NCBI RefSeq assembly: GCF_010977575.1
Contig: NZ_CP048812.1
Span: forward strand, 1,054,001 to 1,118,000
Direction: 5' to 3'
Length of the DNA: 64,000 bases
DNA from: Halomonas socia
GTDB taxonomy: Bacteria > Pseudomonadota > Gammaproteobacteria > Pseudomonadales > Halomonadaceae
The notes beneath the pieces are model-generated. The model saw nothing but the letters and a program-made list of their open reading frames with translations. It was not told the DNA's origin and searched no databases. Both the position numbers and the translations under genes were made by a program. Positions within the stretch are counted from its first letter, which is position 1, and each line of letters begins with the position of its first letter. Positions 46,734-56,600 of the stretch are shown one piece after another.

Positions 46734-47432
46734 TCACTCCGGTACGCGGCGTAGCAACATCAGGCCACAGCCAAAGGCCTTGGCGCGACCAATGCCCTCT
46801 TGTAACGCACGATTGAGCCGTTCGGGTTCCGTCACCTCCAGCAAACCCTCGTAATCCACGCTAGAGTAGCGAATGGGCTCCCCGCCCTCCTTCTTGCTCA
46901 GCGCGTGCTGGCGGTATGCGCCCACCTCCGGCGCAACCGGCAGTGTGAATCCAAAACCTTCGGCACGCGTTTGGAGCCAGTTGCGCGCCGCAGCCTCCAT
47001 CGCCTCGACGCACGCCAGACTCGTCCGCTCCCCCTTGGGAAACGGTTTGCGCGCATCCATCAAGATATCGGCACGATGGGAGCGGCTGCCATGGCCGACG
47101 GATTTAGCAACAGTGGGATTGGCGCGCAGCCGAAACGCCAGTCGGTCGCCTTGCGCAAGCTGGGGAGTGAAAGGCTTGCACTGCACGTCGAAGCCCTCGA
47201 CCGGCTCGAGCGGTCGATCCGAGGCAACGTAGAAGCGAGGCAGTCCTGCGCTCTTGCCGCTGGCGTCTTCTTCCATCTCCTGGCGGAAAATAAAGGGCCG
47301 CTCGCCCTGAGGCGTCTCGGGAAACAGCCTCCAGAGCAGCTGATGAGCGGTGTAAGCGCCCCCTTCCAACACATCGAACAACTCGGCACGAGTCAAACGA
47401 TTGAGATCGAGCCTGACACTAGAAAGATACAT
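46734..47432 (-). CDS. cas6e: CRISPR crRNA endonuclease Cas6e (CasE)
   Basis: A 232-residue pre-crRNA processing nuclease of subtype I-E. The catalytic histidine lies in YTAHQLLWRLFPE near the N-terminus. FRLRANPTVAKSV and the C-terminal AFGCGLMLLRRV (glycine-rich loop region) are typical. It cuts each repeat at the base of the stem and stays bound to the crRNA 3' handle. The start overlaps the cas5e stop (TAATG). Confidence 0.95.
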   Translation of the reverse strand: MYLSSVRLDLNRLTRAELFDVLEGGAYTAHQLLWRLFPETPQGERPFIFRQEMEEDASGKSAGLPRFYVASDRPLEPVEGFDVQCKPFTPQLAQGDRLAFRLRANPTVAKSVGHGSRSHRADILMDARKPFPKGERTSLACVEAMEAAARNWLQTRAEGFGFTLPVAPEVGAYRQHALSKKEGGEPIRYSSVDYEGLLEVTEPERLNRALQEGIGRAKAFGCGLMLLRRVPE

Positions 47433-48214
47433 TAGTGTGTCTCCTCCACAGCTTCGATTCGCCTGTGTTCAAGGCGCGGCCCGAACTGCCAGCGGCGGCG
47501 ATGCAGCGGTTCATCCCAGACCTCACTGCCCTCGTTGGACACCTCGCTGCCATCGAGCGCATCAGCGGCTCCCTCCCAGACGTAGAGCACCTGCTTGGGC
47601 AAGCGCAACAGCCGTTCATCCTGTACCGCGTTGCCCACTAAGGGCAGCCAGGTACGGTCGGGGTTAAGTGCGCTTTCAAAACGATGATCCAGCGCCTGCC
47701 GCCAGTGGCTGGCCTCGACCACGGCCGGCACCAGGGGAGCCGCCAGCGGGCATGCCTTGCGGCCGAGGTAGAGCGGGAAACGGGGCCTTTCCAGCGCCGC
47801 CTTCAGCTCATCCAGTGTCCAACCAGCTTCCGACGCTAGGCGAATCGCAACGGTCCAGAGGCCGTCGCAACGATAATCGCGTGAGGAGAGAATGGTATTG
47901 AGTGCCTCCTTGGGCACCGAAAGCTCTTCACGGCGCGTGCGGTGGGTTACTTTCGCTTGCGATGGCGGCACCTGCACGGTGTGATAGTCGCGCAACAACA
48001 GCCCCGGTGAGCGCTGCTTGACCGCCACTTGCAGGCCATTACGCAGGCAGCGCTGTCCTTCATCATCGTCGCGCCGGATGCCAAGTGCCGCCCCCACTAG
48101 CCCCAGGATGGCGCTACGACCAGGGTAGGTCGCCGTCGGCCGTGTCTCGCCCACCGCGGCCTCCCCCCAACTCGCCATGGGCGCATAGAGGCGAAAAACC
48201 AGATGTCGTGGCAT
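47432..48214 (-). CDS. cas5: CRISPR Cascade subunit Cas5e (CasD)
   Basis: A 260-residue RAMP protein that binds the 5' handle of crRNA in Cascade. HLVFRLYAPMASWGEAAVGE, then TRPTATYPGRSAILGLVGAAL is the Cas5e N-terminal signature. The ATG at 48214 is preferred since it has a GGAG site 5 bases upstream; a GTG five codons earlier overlaps cas7. Its stop is coupled to cas6e. Confidence 0.93.
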   Translation of the reverse strand: MPRHLVFRLYAPMASWGEAAVGETRPTATYPGRSAILGLVGAALGIRRDDDEGQRCLRNGLQVAVKQRSPGLLLRDYHTVQVPPSQAKVTHRTRREELSVPKEALNTILSSRDYRCDGLWTVAIRLASEAGWTLDELKAALERPRFPLYLGRKACPLAAPLVPAVVEASHWRQALDHRFESALNPDRTWLPLVGNAVQDERLLRLPKQVLYVWEGAADALDGSEVSNEGSEVWDEPLHRRRWQFGPRLEHRRIEAVEETH

Positions 48215-48225
48215 ACCGTCTCCGT

Positions 48226-49314
48226 TCACTCGTCGTCTTTGAGAAAGGTCAGCAGATCCTGCAAGTTGCCTCGCTGAATATCACCCTTCAGAGCAGGCGT
48301 GCCGTACTCCGGCGTTGCCGAGAGGATAAAGCGGCGATCCGCACCGGCACCGTAGGCGTCATCGAAGGCTTGGGCCTGCCTTTCCAGTTTCTCGATAGCC
48401 TTGGTGGCCTGCTCTTCGCCGTTGACCGGCTGCAGGAAGGAAGCCGCCAGCGAGCGTGGCTGCTGGTCGCCCTTCTCTGCCAGCAAGTAGCTCGCATGGG
48501 CGCGGGAGCCGAAGCTGTTCTGCTTACCCTTGGGCGAGATCTTGACGGCAGATTCCACCAGCGCGGCGATGGCACGATCAGCCAGTTCTTCGTTACCTTG
48601 GAGGTTCTCAATCAGGAGATCCCGGTCGATGCAGATGTAGAGATAGAAGAGCCCGGCGGCGAAGCCGGCCTCGCCAATATGCGCTGCACCGCGATCGTCA
48701 ACGCCGCTGTTGAGATCATCAACGGCGGTGAAGTAGTCATCCTCGACCTCAGCGGCGTGTACGGTGATGGCATGGGCGACCTGGCAGGCGGCTTCGACGT
48801 TGTAGCTGGGGGCAGCGGCAAGCATCCGCCCGAACAGCGCCACATCGACGGCAGTGGGGCGCTGCACGAGCAACTCTTTGAGTTCTTCATCGGTCGGCTC
48901 GCGTTTTTCGGCACTGAGCTTGTCCGCCAACTTCTCTACGGCCGCCCACTCTTCGGGACCTATGTGAACGAGCTGTTCGATTTCATATTCGTGCTTCTCG
49001 TTTTTATCGACCTTACGCAGCTTGCCGAAGACACTGGCGATTTTCTCTGCACTAGCGGCTGCTATTTTTGCATCTGCACCTGAAATGCGGTCATACACCT
49101 GCTTGCCCAGGCGCTTAGTGCGCGTGCCCTTGTGCCCGTCGACCGCCTCTTCGAACAAATCGGATGTGCGCCAATGGCGTTTGAGGCTTTGCGAAGAGAC
49201 GCGCAGCCGCCGGGCACCGCCCATAAAGGCTGTCTTGGGGCGGCCCAGATCATCGCGGTTGAGGTTGGAGGGTGGGTAGGAGGTGAGTAGGTGCAGCTGA
49301 ATAAAGTGGCTCAT
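48226..49314 (-). CDS. cas7: CRISPR Cascade backbone subunit Cas7e (CasC/Cse4)
   Basis: A 362-residue protein forming the six-copy backbone along the crRNA. It opens with FIQLHLLTSYPPSNLNRDDLG and RLRVSSQSLKRHWR, the family hallmark. Length is normal. It is third in the Cascade order after cse1 and cse2, with 56 bases before it. Confidence 0.96.
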   Translation of the reverse strand: MSHFIQLHLLTSYPPSNLNRDDLGRPKTAFMGGARRLRVSSQSLKRHWRTSDLFEEAVDGHKGTRTKRLGKQVYDRISGADAKIAAASAEKIASVFGKLRKVDKNEKHEYEIEQLVHIGPEEWAAVEKLADKLSAEKREPTDEELKELLVQRPTAVDVALFGRMLAAAPSYNVEAACQVAHAITVHAAEVEDDYFTAVDDLNSGVDDRGAAHIGEAGFAAGLFYLYICIDRDLLIENLQGNEELADRAIAALVESAVKISPKGKQNSFGSRAHASYLLAEKGDQQPRSLAASFLQPVNGEEQATKAIEKLERQAQAFDDAYGAGADRRFILSATPEYGTPALKGDIQRGNLQDLLTFLKDDE

Positions 49315-49370
49315 GGTGGGTTCCCTGAATACAAAGAGTGATACGGATGTTGGAAAGTGGCTGTCGTCGT

Positions 49371-50069
49371 TCAGTCACCCGCTGCCTGTTTCAACGCTCG
49401 CGCTTTGAAGTAGGCATCGCTCATGGCGAAGGCGAAGCGCTGGGTGGCCTTGGCGCGGTACTGGCCGCGCTGCTCGCGATCCCAGAGCGCGACCATATCG
49501 GCAAGATGGACAACGCTGACACCGGCGTTATCAGCGAGTTTGAGCGCCCGACGAAAGCGGCGAATCAGCTCGTCACCGCTGTGACAGTCGAGCAACTGCT
49601 GAAAGCGTAAGTCGCTCATCCGCGGAGTATCGACGGTATTGGGGCGTTTCTCTCCCAGACGCTTACCCAAGGGTGCATCAAACGTTTCGGCGCGCAGCTC
49701 GCACACCACCGCGGCAATAACCGACCAAACTTCGAGACGTTGATTGCGCGTATTCGGCCCCTCTGTCGCCGCCTCCGTCCAGGCCCGTGATTCGAGCGCC
49801 TGCCAAAGATGGCGAAAGGCCTCGGTCAGCATGACCGACTCGATAGTGGCGCAGCGGCGCAGCGTAGCGCGCACGCCGCGGGGATAGGGCCGCTGCTTCG
49901 TGTATCGCTTGAGCGCCTTGTCATCCATGACCAGTCGCCGCCACCATAGGCGCAGCTCATAGGCCTCTTGCTTAGTGAGCGCATAGCGGTAGCGCTCTAC
50001 CGTATCGCCTGCAGTGGCCTCGCCCTCTGCCGCTTGTGGCTGCGGCGCTTTTGGCTCCACCTCACTCAT
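49371..50069 (-). CDS. cse2: CRISPR Cascade small subunit Cse2 (CasB)
   Basis: A 232-residue helical protein, dimeric in Cascade, which contacts target and non-target strands. ELRLWWRRLVMDDKALKRY and FQQLLDCHSGDELIRRFRRA match CasB. It is a little longer than the E. coli protein because of an N-terminal extension (about 25 residues, acidic). The start overlaps the cse1 stop (ATGA). Confidence 0.93.
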   Translation of the reverse strand: MSEVEPKAPQPQAAEGEATAGDTVERYRYALTKQEAYELRLWWRRLVMDDKALKRYTKQRPYPRGVRATLRRCATIESVMLTEAFRHLWQALESRAWTEAATEGPNTRNQRLEVWSVIAAVVCELRAETFDAPLGKRLGEKRPNTVDTPRMSDLRFQQLLDCHSGDELIRRFRRALKLADNAGVSVVHLADMVALWDREQRGQYRAKATQRFAFAMSDAYFKARALKQAAGD

Positions 50070-51769
50070 GCTGCGCTCTCCTCATCACGTTGGGGCATTG
50101 AGGCTTGCAGCTCAAAGCCGCCCTCCTGGGCGAACGTCTGAACCGTTTTGCCGATCTTCTTGCCGTTACCGTTCAAATAGGCTTGTAAGTAGCGCCGGGC
50201 GCTGGTGATCCGCTCCAGTTGCTGCATCTTCATGCCCTCCAACGGCCCACTGATGGCCTGTGCATCGAACAGGGCTAGCGCCTCGCGCTTGAGCGCCAGA
50301 TACCACTGGCGGTGGGTTTCGGGCGACAGCGTGGGCGTCTCCGTTTCCTTGCGCAGCACCTCGCCCATCTCGCGCAGCGCGGAGAAAAACGTCAGTTGGG
50401 TAGCCTCGAAAAATTGGGCGTCGATCTGGCTCATGTCGCCCTTGGCGTCTTTAGGCCTTCTAAACCAAGCATCTTTAAGCCGATCGCGAAGTTCTTTAAC
50501 AATTTTTTCAGCTAACTCGACGAAACGTTTGACCCAGTCACGCAGGGTGTCCTGATTTGCTTCGGGCACACCTACCAAAGGCATCTCGATGCTGTACCAG
50601 CCACGGGCGTCCATTTGCTTCATGTCGTAACCGAACACCCAAAGTCGAGTGCGCCGGAACAGCGCTTCGAACGCTTCGCCATCGTCTCTTGCAGCCGCAA
50701 CCATGCGATATTTGTGCAGATGATGGGTGATCAAGCGTGCCGGTAAAGCGCCATCAATGACTTCATCTTCCAGCATCATTCCCGACCAATGTTGATAACT
50801 GCTTGGCCCACCGGGTTGGCCTTTCTTGGAAAAAGGAAGCTCACCAGGCTTTTTCGGGTTCATACGATATGGAGTCAGAGGGTGTCGCCAAGGGCCGTCG
50901 TAGTTGGCGCCATGCTTTTTTGACCGTATGCGGCGCACTAACCGAGTCGCCTCCATACCACAGACATCGCAATAGCCAGACTCGTTGTCGAACAGAAGTC
51001 GATAGCGCCGCGGCATCGACCAAAAGGCGTGCAGTGGGTGCACCTGCTCGGGCAGTACCTCTTTTCCCTTCTTATCACTGATGCGAGTCTCGGCCATCCA
51101 GAAGAACAGATCACCATCGTCTGCTTTGGGCGGGCGCCAGGTCTGCCCCGGCTGGCTTACGGCATCGGCAGGCAGTACGTTGGGCCAGAGCCGCCCCCAG
51201 AGTGGCTTGCTTTTGTCTTCTGGCAAAATCAGTGTGGTCAGTGGCCCACCGCCTCGTAATCCTGTGCGTATTCCAGCGCCACCTTCAGGTGCGTTGATCT
51301 GCATGGTATAGAGCGCTAAAGCCGTACACTTTGTGCAAAGTCCCACGACACGGTCGCGCTTTACGAAGAAATCTCGATTTTTCTTAACCGTACTAACGCC
51401 CGGAGAGTCAACCAGAAGACTGCTAACAGAGGCTTCAGTGACATCGTTGAGTGAATCAAGATCCTGCATGAAACGCGGGCCGTCACCATCCAGCTCAAAG
51501 GCCGAGGCAAAAGGCGCAAGAAGAGCATCGAGCTCGGCCACGCTGGGCGGCGTCTGATAACGATCCAACCAGGCGTCGGTATCCTCCGGCGTCATTGCTG
51601 TCTGCAACAGCGCAATCAGAAACTGCCAGGCTGCGCCCTGGAAATCGGCCCTAGGCAGCGCAAGATCGAGCACCTCTGGGTCGGCGAGGGCCGAGGGTAG
51701 GCGATATTCGATTCGGCCATCGTGATGGCGAAAGGGTAACCAGGATTCTGTAAGTAGATTCATCGGCAC
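50066..51769 (-). CDS. cse1: CRISPR Cascade large subunit Cse1 (CasA)
   Basis: A 567-residue protein that reads the PAM and recruits Cas3. NLLTESWLPFRHHDGR and FQGAAWQFLIALLQTAMTPE are typical N-terminal motifs; CYDVCGME-like zinc-type cysteines appear as GYCDVCGMEATRLVRR. The C-terminal four-helix part is present to the end. Length is within the family range. It follows cas3 after 78 bases. Confidence 0.95.
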   Translation of the reverse strand: MPMNLLTESWLPFRHHDGRIEYRLPSALADPEVLDLALPRADFQGAAWQFLIALLQTAMTPEDTDAWLDRYQTPPSVAELDALLAPFASAFELDGDGPRFMQDLDSLNDVTEASVSSLLVDSPGVSTVKKNRDFFVKRDRVVGLCTKCTALALYTMQINAPEGGAGIRTGLRGGGPLTTLILPEDKSKPLWGRLWPNVLPADAVSQPGQTWRPPKADDGDLFFWMAETRISDKKGKEVLPEQVHPLHAFWSMPRRYRLLFDNESGYCDVCGMEATRLVRRIRSKKHGANYDGPWRHPLTPYRMNPKKPGELPFSKKGQPGGPSSYQHWSGMMLEDEVIDGALPARLITHHLHKYRMVAAARDDGEAFEALFRRTRLWVFGYDMKQMDARGWYSIEMPLVGVPEANQDTLRDWVKRFVELAEKIVKELRDRLKDAWFRRPKDAKGDMSQIDAQFFEATQLTFFSALREMGEVLRKETETPTLSPETHRQWYLALKREALALFDAQAISGPLEGMKMQQLERITSARRYLQAYLNGNGKKIGKTVQTFAQEGGFELQASMPQRDEESAA

Positions 51770-51847
51770 CTCTGCAGCATTCTATAAATTCTTATTCATT
51801 AGCCTTGGCTCACTTACCTTTCATGAACATTGCATCTTCCACTACAC

Positions 51848-54514
51848 CTATAGACTCACGCCCCACTGCTCATCGTAACCACACTTGTCGTCCTCTTCCG
51901 GCAGCCAGGGCTGGACGAAGCGCAGCCCACGGTGGCGCTGCTGCAGCGCATCCCACTGCTCGGTATAGTGCCCCGGTAGCGCGGCGAGTTTCTTGACCTG
52001 GCTCTCCCTTAGGCGGCATCGGCTCAACCGGTCGGCATGGAGGTGGTCCTCTGCCCAGAGCACCAACGTCTCGCCCTGGCGTTTGAGTAGCGCCACCTCA
52101 AGGCTCCGCTCGTCGCTAAGCCGAGTGCCGAACTCACGTTCCTCCTGCCAGGGGTCGAAATCGGCATTGAGGCGGTAGCCCGCTTCCAGATTCAAGGCGT
52201 TATGGGTGGCCATCGAGACCGCCAGCTTATCCATCCCCGTACGCTCGAAGTGCGCCTGATCCAGCGCCTCGGGAATATCATCCACCGGGAAGGCGTAGAC
52301 ACTCTCGATCATCGCCCGCGCTTCGCCAGGCATGCTAATGGCGCCCAGCTCGCGCAGCACACGCTGAGTCAGCCAGATCAGCGACGTATCCTTATATACC
52401 GCCTGGGTGCCGCGATGTGCCTGGCTTAGCCAGTCCGCCCTGGGATGCGCGTCCCATTCAGGCGCGAGCACGTGCAACATAGGGTCGGCTCGCTCACCGC
52501 GCTGGTGGCGCTGCAGGCGCCCGGCGCGCTGAATCAACAGATCGATAGGGGCGATATCGCTGACCATTCGGTCAGCGTCGCAGTCGAGGCTCTCTTGAAA
52601 AACCTGTGTTGTGACAAGCACTTGGCCGCACCTTAGCGGAGGCGTTGAGTCCTTGCCAAAGCGGCGGATGACCTCGGATTCGATGCGCTGGCGGTCCACC
52701 ATCGCAAAGCGGGCGTGGAAGAGCAGGCAGCGCTCTGGCTCGGGATGACGCTCGCGTAGCTGCTGAAAGGCGCGGATGGCGTCGTCGACGGTGTTGCGCA
52801 CCCAGACGATGCATTCACCCGCCTCCACCGCCGCCAGCACGCACTCGATGGCCTCTTCTTCTCTCTCCAACCACTCGATGGCCACGCTACGCGTGACTTC
52901 CGAGCGGGCTGCGACAGGGATCTCCTCGGGAGTACTCTCCCCACAGTGGGTGAGCAGCGGATAGTCGGTTTTCTCGAGCAAGCTGGGCTCCACGCCAAGC
53001 CCATGACGCCAGGCCGCTACCAGCGCCTCACGCATGGCATGGGGCAGCGTCGCCGTTAGCAAGATAGCGCTACCGCCCTGGCGTGCGTGGTGGGCCAGCA
53101 GTTGGTGCAGTAAAGTCTGCATGTAGTGATCGAAGGCGTGAACTTCGTCGATGATCAGCACCTTGCGCGCCAGCCCTAATAGGCGCAGCGACTGATGGCG
53201 AAACGGCAGCGCGCCCATCAACGCCTGGTCGATGGTGCCGACCCCCACGTCGGCCAATAGCGCTTTCTTGTTCGAGTCGGCTAGCCAGCGATTGCATTGG
53301 GTCGAGGCGCTGGCGTCTTCTGCATCGTAGTCGTCGTTTTCCGGCTGGGAGATGGCGCGTTCGAACTCCTCGTTGAGTGCGCGAGCCCCGTGGGCAAGTA
53401 CCAGCGAAGGGCGCGAAGCGCTGCTGTAAAAATGGTGGTGCAGGTCGCCCAGGCGGCTATACATGGCATTGGATGTCGCCATGGTGGGTAGCGCAAAGTA
53501 AAGCCCTTCGCCGTGACCTGCGGCCAGCAGGCGCTGAGCCAGAATGCAGGCGGCTTCGGTCTTGCCCGCGCCGGTCACGTCTTCGAGGATGAACAGCTGC
53601 GGACCGCCCTCCAAGGGGAGACTCTCTGCTTGCTGCTGAAGCGGGGTAGGCGTGGCGCCACCGTCGAACCATTGGGCAAGGCCAGCGTAGGGTATCGGTT
53701 CCGGCGGGCGGCCGAATCCGGTGGACTCCAGCACTGCCTCGGCCTGCTTGAGCGCCCATGGCCAGTAGTCACTCAGTGGCATGGGCTGTTGGCAGTAGCG
53801 AAAGTAGTCACGATGCGACCCTAACCAGTCGCTGAGGGTGGCCCAACCGGCAACCGTCCAGCTCAACGTCTTGAAGACCGCCTGCCAGTTTTTGTCGAGC
53901 AGTCTTTCGAGCGGCCAATGAGGTTTGATGAGCGCTGCCCAATCGGCGACAAAATCGCCCGCAGCGGTGATATCGTCGAGCTCACCATCGTCGATGTAGA
54001 ACTGAGCGAGCGTGAGCTGGCCAGTAGATACGGGACGCCCGTGATGGCCAAAGAACGGCGCCATCAGACTATCCATGGGTTCCAGCAGTTTCGAGCTGCG
54101 TACACCCGCGTTCTCGGGCCAGCCAAACGCCCCTTCCCTTCGCCATGTATTCCAACAGGCGTCCCAGACCAGAACGCCCAGGCGGTCGTGGCGCGCGGTG
54201 TAGGCCACGTTCATTGGTTTGGCCATGCCATCGAGGGGGAGTTTCAGCACTTCCTGGAAAGCGCGAGAGAACTTGCCGAGATCATGAAGCCCCAAGAGAA
54301 ACACCAGCAGACTCCGCAGCGGTTCGGGCTCGATGCCGAGCCGCAGGGCTAACTGTTGCGTCAAGGGGCGCTCGGGGGCCAGCAAATGCCAGCCAACGGC
54401 GGCAACATCCAGGCTGTGCCAGGCCAATAGGTGACAAGCATCATCTTGTTGGCCGGGTAACGCTTTACCGGCATAGCGGTGATAGCTCAGTGTACCCAAA
54501 GGCTCGGTTGTCAT
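51848..54514 (-). CDS. cas3: CRISPR helicase-nuclease Cas3 (HD-DExD)
   Basis: An 888-residue effector that unwinds and degrades DNA marked by Cascade. The N-terminal HD nuclease has ACHLLAWHSLDVAAVG and FLLGLHDLGKFSRAFQ. The helicase has Walker A EDVTGAGKTEAA, the DEVH box LIIDEVHAFDHYMQ, ILLTATLP, and motif VI IQRAGRLQRHQRG. The C-terminal domain follows. All key residues visible are intact, so interference is likely functional. It is the first gene of the operon. Confidence 0.97.
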   Translation of the reverse strand: MTTEPLGTLSYHRYAGKALPGQQDDACHLLAWHSLDVAAVGWHLLAPERPLTQQLALRLGIEPEPLRSLLVFLLGLHDLGKFSRAFQEVLKLPLDGMAKPMNVAYTARHDRLGVLVWDACWNTWRREGAFGWPENAGVRSSKLLEPMDSLMAPFFGHHGRPVSTGQLTLAQFYIDDGELDDITAAGDFVADWAALIKPHWPLERLLDKNWQAVFKTLSWTVAGWATLSDWLGSHRDYFRYCQQPMPLSDYWPWALKQAEAVLESTGFGRPPEPIPYAGLAQWFDGGATPTPLQQQAESLPLEGGPQLFILEDVTGAGKTEAACILAQRLLAAGHGEGLYFALPTMATSNAMYSRLGDLHHHFYSSASRPSLVLAHGARALNEEFERAISQPENDDYDAEDASASTQCNRWLADSNKKALLADVGVGTIDQALMGALPFRHQSLRLLGLARKVLIIDEVHAFDHYMQTLLHQLLAHHARQGGSAILLTATLPHAMREALVAAWRHGLGVEPSLLEKTDYPLLTHCGESTPEEIPVAARSEVTRSVAIEWLEREEEAIECVLAAVEAGECIVWVRNTVDDAIRAFQQLRERHPEPERCLLFHARFAMVDRQRIESEVIRRFGKDSTPPLRCGQVLVTTQVFQESLDCDADRMVSDIAPIDLLIQRAGRLQRHQRGERADPMLHVLAPEWDAHPRADWLSQAHRGTQAVYKDTSLIWLTQRVLRELGAISMPGEARAMIESVYAFPVDDIPEALDQAHFERTGMDKLAVSMATHNALNLEAGYRLNADFDPWQEEREFGTRLSDERSLEVALLKRQGETLVLWAEDHLHADRLSRCRLRESQVKKLAALPGHYTEQWDALQQRHRGLRFVQPWLPEEDDKCGYDEQWGVSL

Positions 54515-54844
54515 TCAGCTTCCTAGCGTCGACAAGCGCTTCGTTCCCTTCCAAGTAGTACGGCGACAATGATCATTGAGAGTCTGCGCCTGCTCTGGCT
54601 CGTGCCAGCGGCGGTAGCCTTCCTGCCTCTACCGTGTGGGACAAAGTGCTACGTTTATTCTATGAATCCAGCTTTATATATCTGTAGCTAAGCACCCCTA
54701 ACCCAACTTCGCCACTTATTGATTCAACTTTCCTGTTATTCGCATATGCGACGCAGCGACCGCGCATCTCAGACCCCACTTTTCTTGCATCCCTCCCCCC
54801 ACGTCAGTACGGTTATTGATTGAGCATTCAATAAAGGAGTCACC
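54515..54844. promoter_or_regulatory. divergent promoter region of cas3 operon and glpQ
   Basis: A 330-base spacer, AT-rich between 54640 and 54760. It should contain the cas operon promoter and the glpQ promoter. Apart from a GC-poor core and an ATAAAGGAG ribosome site for glpQ, nothing specific was recognised. Confidence 0.5.
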
Positions 54845-55813
54845 ATGCGCCTCCCCCAGAGCCGCTTTTCGCGCGTCAGCCTGCCCTTCGCCCTGCTCGG
54901 CGGCGGTGCCTTGCTGCTGCCGCTCTCCGTTCAGGCGGATGCCCTGCAGCAGCAGCTGGATGATCTGCAGGACTTTCAGGTGATCGCCCACCGCGGGGCC
55001 AGCGGGTACGCGCCGGAGCAGACGCTGCCGGCGCTGGAGCTGGCCCATGAGATGGGGGTCGACTACCTGGAGCTGGATATCCAGATGACCGCCGACGGCG
55101 AGCTGGTGGCCTTCCACGACGAGACCCTCGGCCGCGCCACCGACGGCGAAGGCGAAGGCGAAGGCGAAGGCGAGCTCAAGAATTTCACCCTGGAGGAGCT
55201 CAAGGCGCTGGATGCCGGTAGCTGGTTCAACCAGGCGTCGCCGGAGTATGCCGACGACGCATTCGCCGGGGAGCGGATCCTGACCCTGGGTGAGGTCATC
55301 GAGCGCTTCGGCACCAATGCCCGCTACTACCTCGAGACCAAGTCGCCGGAGCGCTATCCGGGTATCGAGGAGGCGCTGGTCGAGGAGCTGGAGGCCCATG
55401 GACTGATCGAGGCCGGCGCGGCGGTGATCCAGTCGTTCAGCCAGCCGAGTCTGCTCGAAGTACAGGCGCTGAATGACGAGGTGCCGCTGGTGCAGCTGGT
55501 GTGGTACTACCCGAAGGAGGACGGCGAGGAGCGCCTGGTGGAGTGGACCGGGGTGACGCCGGGGCCGAGCGAGATCGAGGATGCCGACTTCGAGGCAATT
55601 CGCGACTATGCCGTAGGCATCGGCACCAACCTGACCTATGAAGACGAGCTACAGGTGATCGATGCCGCCTTCGTCGAGCAGGCCCAGGCCAACGACCTGC
55701 TGGTGCATGTCTACACCATCAATGAGGCCGACGACATGCAGCTGCTGCTCGACTGGGGCGTCGACGGCATCTTCACCGACTTTCCCGACCGGCTCAACGC
55801 GCTGGTCGAGTAA
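54845..55813 (+). CDS. glpQ: glycerophosphodiester phosphodiesterase (periplasmic type)
   Basis: A 322-residue enzyme that cleaves glycerophosphodiesters to glycerol-3-phosphate and an alcohol. A signal peptide ends near SVQADA. The active site has VIAHRGASGYAPEQT and LELDIQMTADGELVAFHDETLGRATD; HVYTINEADDMQLLLDWGVD and GIFTDFPD close the barrel. A hexanucleotide repeat inserts GEGEGEGEGEGE in a loop near residue 100. It supplies phosphate or glycerol from lipid headgroups and is next to phosphate uptake genes, from which a hairpin separates it. Confidence 0.92.
   Translation: MRLPQSRFSRVSLPFALLGGGALLLPLSVQADALQQQLDDLQDFQVIAHRGASGYAPEQTLPALELAHEMGVDYLELDIQMTADGELVAFHDETLGRATDGEGEGEGEGELKNFTLEELKALDAGSWFNQASPEYADDAFAGERILTLGEVIERFGTNARYYLETKSPERYPGIEEALVEELEAHGLIEAGAAVIQSFSQPSLLEVQALNDEVPLVQLVWYYPKEDGEERLVEWTGVTPGPSEIEDADFEAIRDYAVGIGTNLTYEDELQVIDAAFVEQAQANDLLVHVYTINEADDMQLLLDWGVDGIFTDFPDRLNALVE
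55145..55174 (+). repeat. hexanucleotide repeat in glpQ
   Basis: Four copies of GGCGAA and one GGCGAG in tandem, coding for alternating Gly-Glu. It keeps the reading frame whatever the copy number. Confidence 0.85.
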
Positions 55814-55849
55814 GGCTACCGGTTAGCCGTAACGCCCACTCCATACATA

Positions 55850-55873
55850 AGCGCCGCCCCTGAGGGCGGCGCT
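55850..55873. terminator. bidirectional hairpin between glpQ and phoU-like gene
   Basis: Arms AGCGCCGCCC and GGGCGGCGCT with loop CTGA, placed between two convergent genes. AT-rich sequence follows on the minus-strand side. No long T run is seen. Confidence 0.6.
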
Positions 55874-55891
55874 CGTGTGTCGGGCGGGGCG

Positions 55892-56575
55892 TTACTCCGC
55901 CTCGTCGCCCTCGTCGTGGTAGAAGTCAAGATCCTCGAGCTGGCCGACCACCGCAGTGGCGATATTGGCCAGGTGCGAGGCCACGCGCTTGTAGTGGCGC
56001 GCCAGCAGCGAGTAAGCCACCGCCTCGTGGAAGGCGACCTGCTGGTCGTCCTTGAACAGCTCCTCGATCAGGTGGTCGCCCTGGGCGCGAATGCCGCGGG
56101 CCATGGAGAGCACCTGGCGCGCCTTGGCTTCGTCGGAGTCGCGGGTGGCGCTGACCATCATGCCGAACATGCGGCCCATCTGCTCGGCCATGCCGTCCAG
56201 CGGCCCCTGGTAGCGCGGCACGTGGAAGCCTTCGCTGTAGAAGCTGCCCACCTCGAAGACGTTCTTACAGTAGTCGCCGATGCGCTCGGCATCCTTGGCC
56301 ACGCTCATCAGCGCCAGGCAGATGGCCACGTCGTGGCCGGGGTTGACGGTAAGGTGGCGCAGCACCTTGCGACGAATCGAGCGCTCCAGCTCGTTGATCG
56401 CCTGGTCGCGGTCGTAGAGCGGCTGGCGCACCTCGTCGGCGGGCACGGTGCTGTAGAGCACGTCGTTGGCGCGGGCGAACATCCACTCGCCGTGCTCGAG
56501 CATGGCAGTGAGGTCCTCGAAGGCCTGGTCGAGGGTGTTCTCCGAGGTCAGGGCGGTATAGAGCTGTCGAAACAT
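55892..56575 (-). CDS. PhoU-domain protein
   Basis: A 227-residue helical protein with two PhoU-type repeats. The recognisable segments are LTVNPGHDVAICLALMSVAKDAERIGDYCKN and later YSLLARHYKRVASHLANIA, which carry the E/DxxxD metal pattern. PhoU-like proteins modulate phosphate uptake or signalling. It is 25 bases downstream of the Na/Pi cotransporter gene on the same strand, so it is probably its cytoplasmic regulator rather than the pst-linked PhoU. Confidence 0.87.
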   Translation of the reverse strand: MFRQLYTALTSENTLDQAFEDLTAMLEHGEWMFARANDVLYSTVPADEVRQPLYDRDQAINELERSIRRKVLRHLTVNPGHDVAICLALMSVAKDAERIGDYCKNVFEVGSFYSEGFHVPRYQGPLDGMAEQMGRMFGMMVSATRDSDEAKARQVLSMARGIRAQGDHLIEELFKDDQQVAFHEAVAYSLLARHYKRVASHLANIATAVVGQLEDLDFYHDEGDEAE

Positions 56576-56600
56576 GTGACGGTCTCCCGGTGGGCCGCGC

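Noticed and set aside
54569-54691. A 40-codon frame upstream of glpQ (starting MIIESLRLLWLV)
   Set aside because: It has no ribosome site and no recognisable features, and lies in a divergent promoter region.
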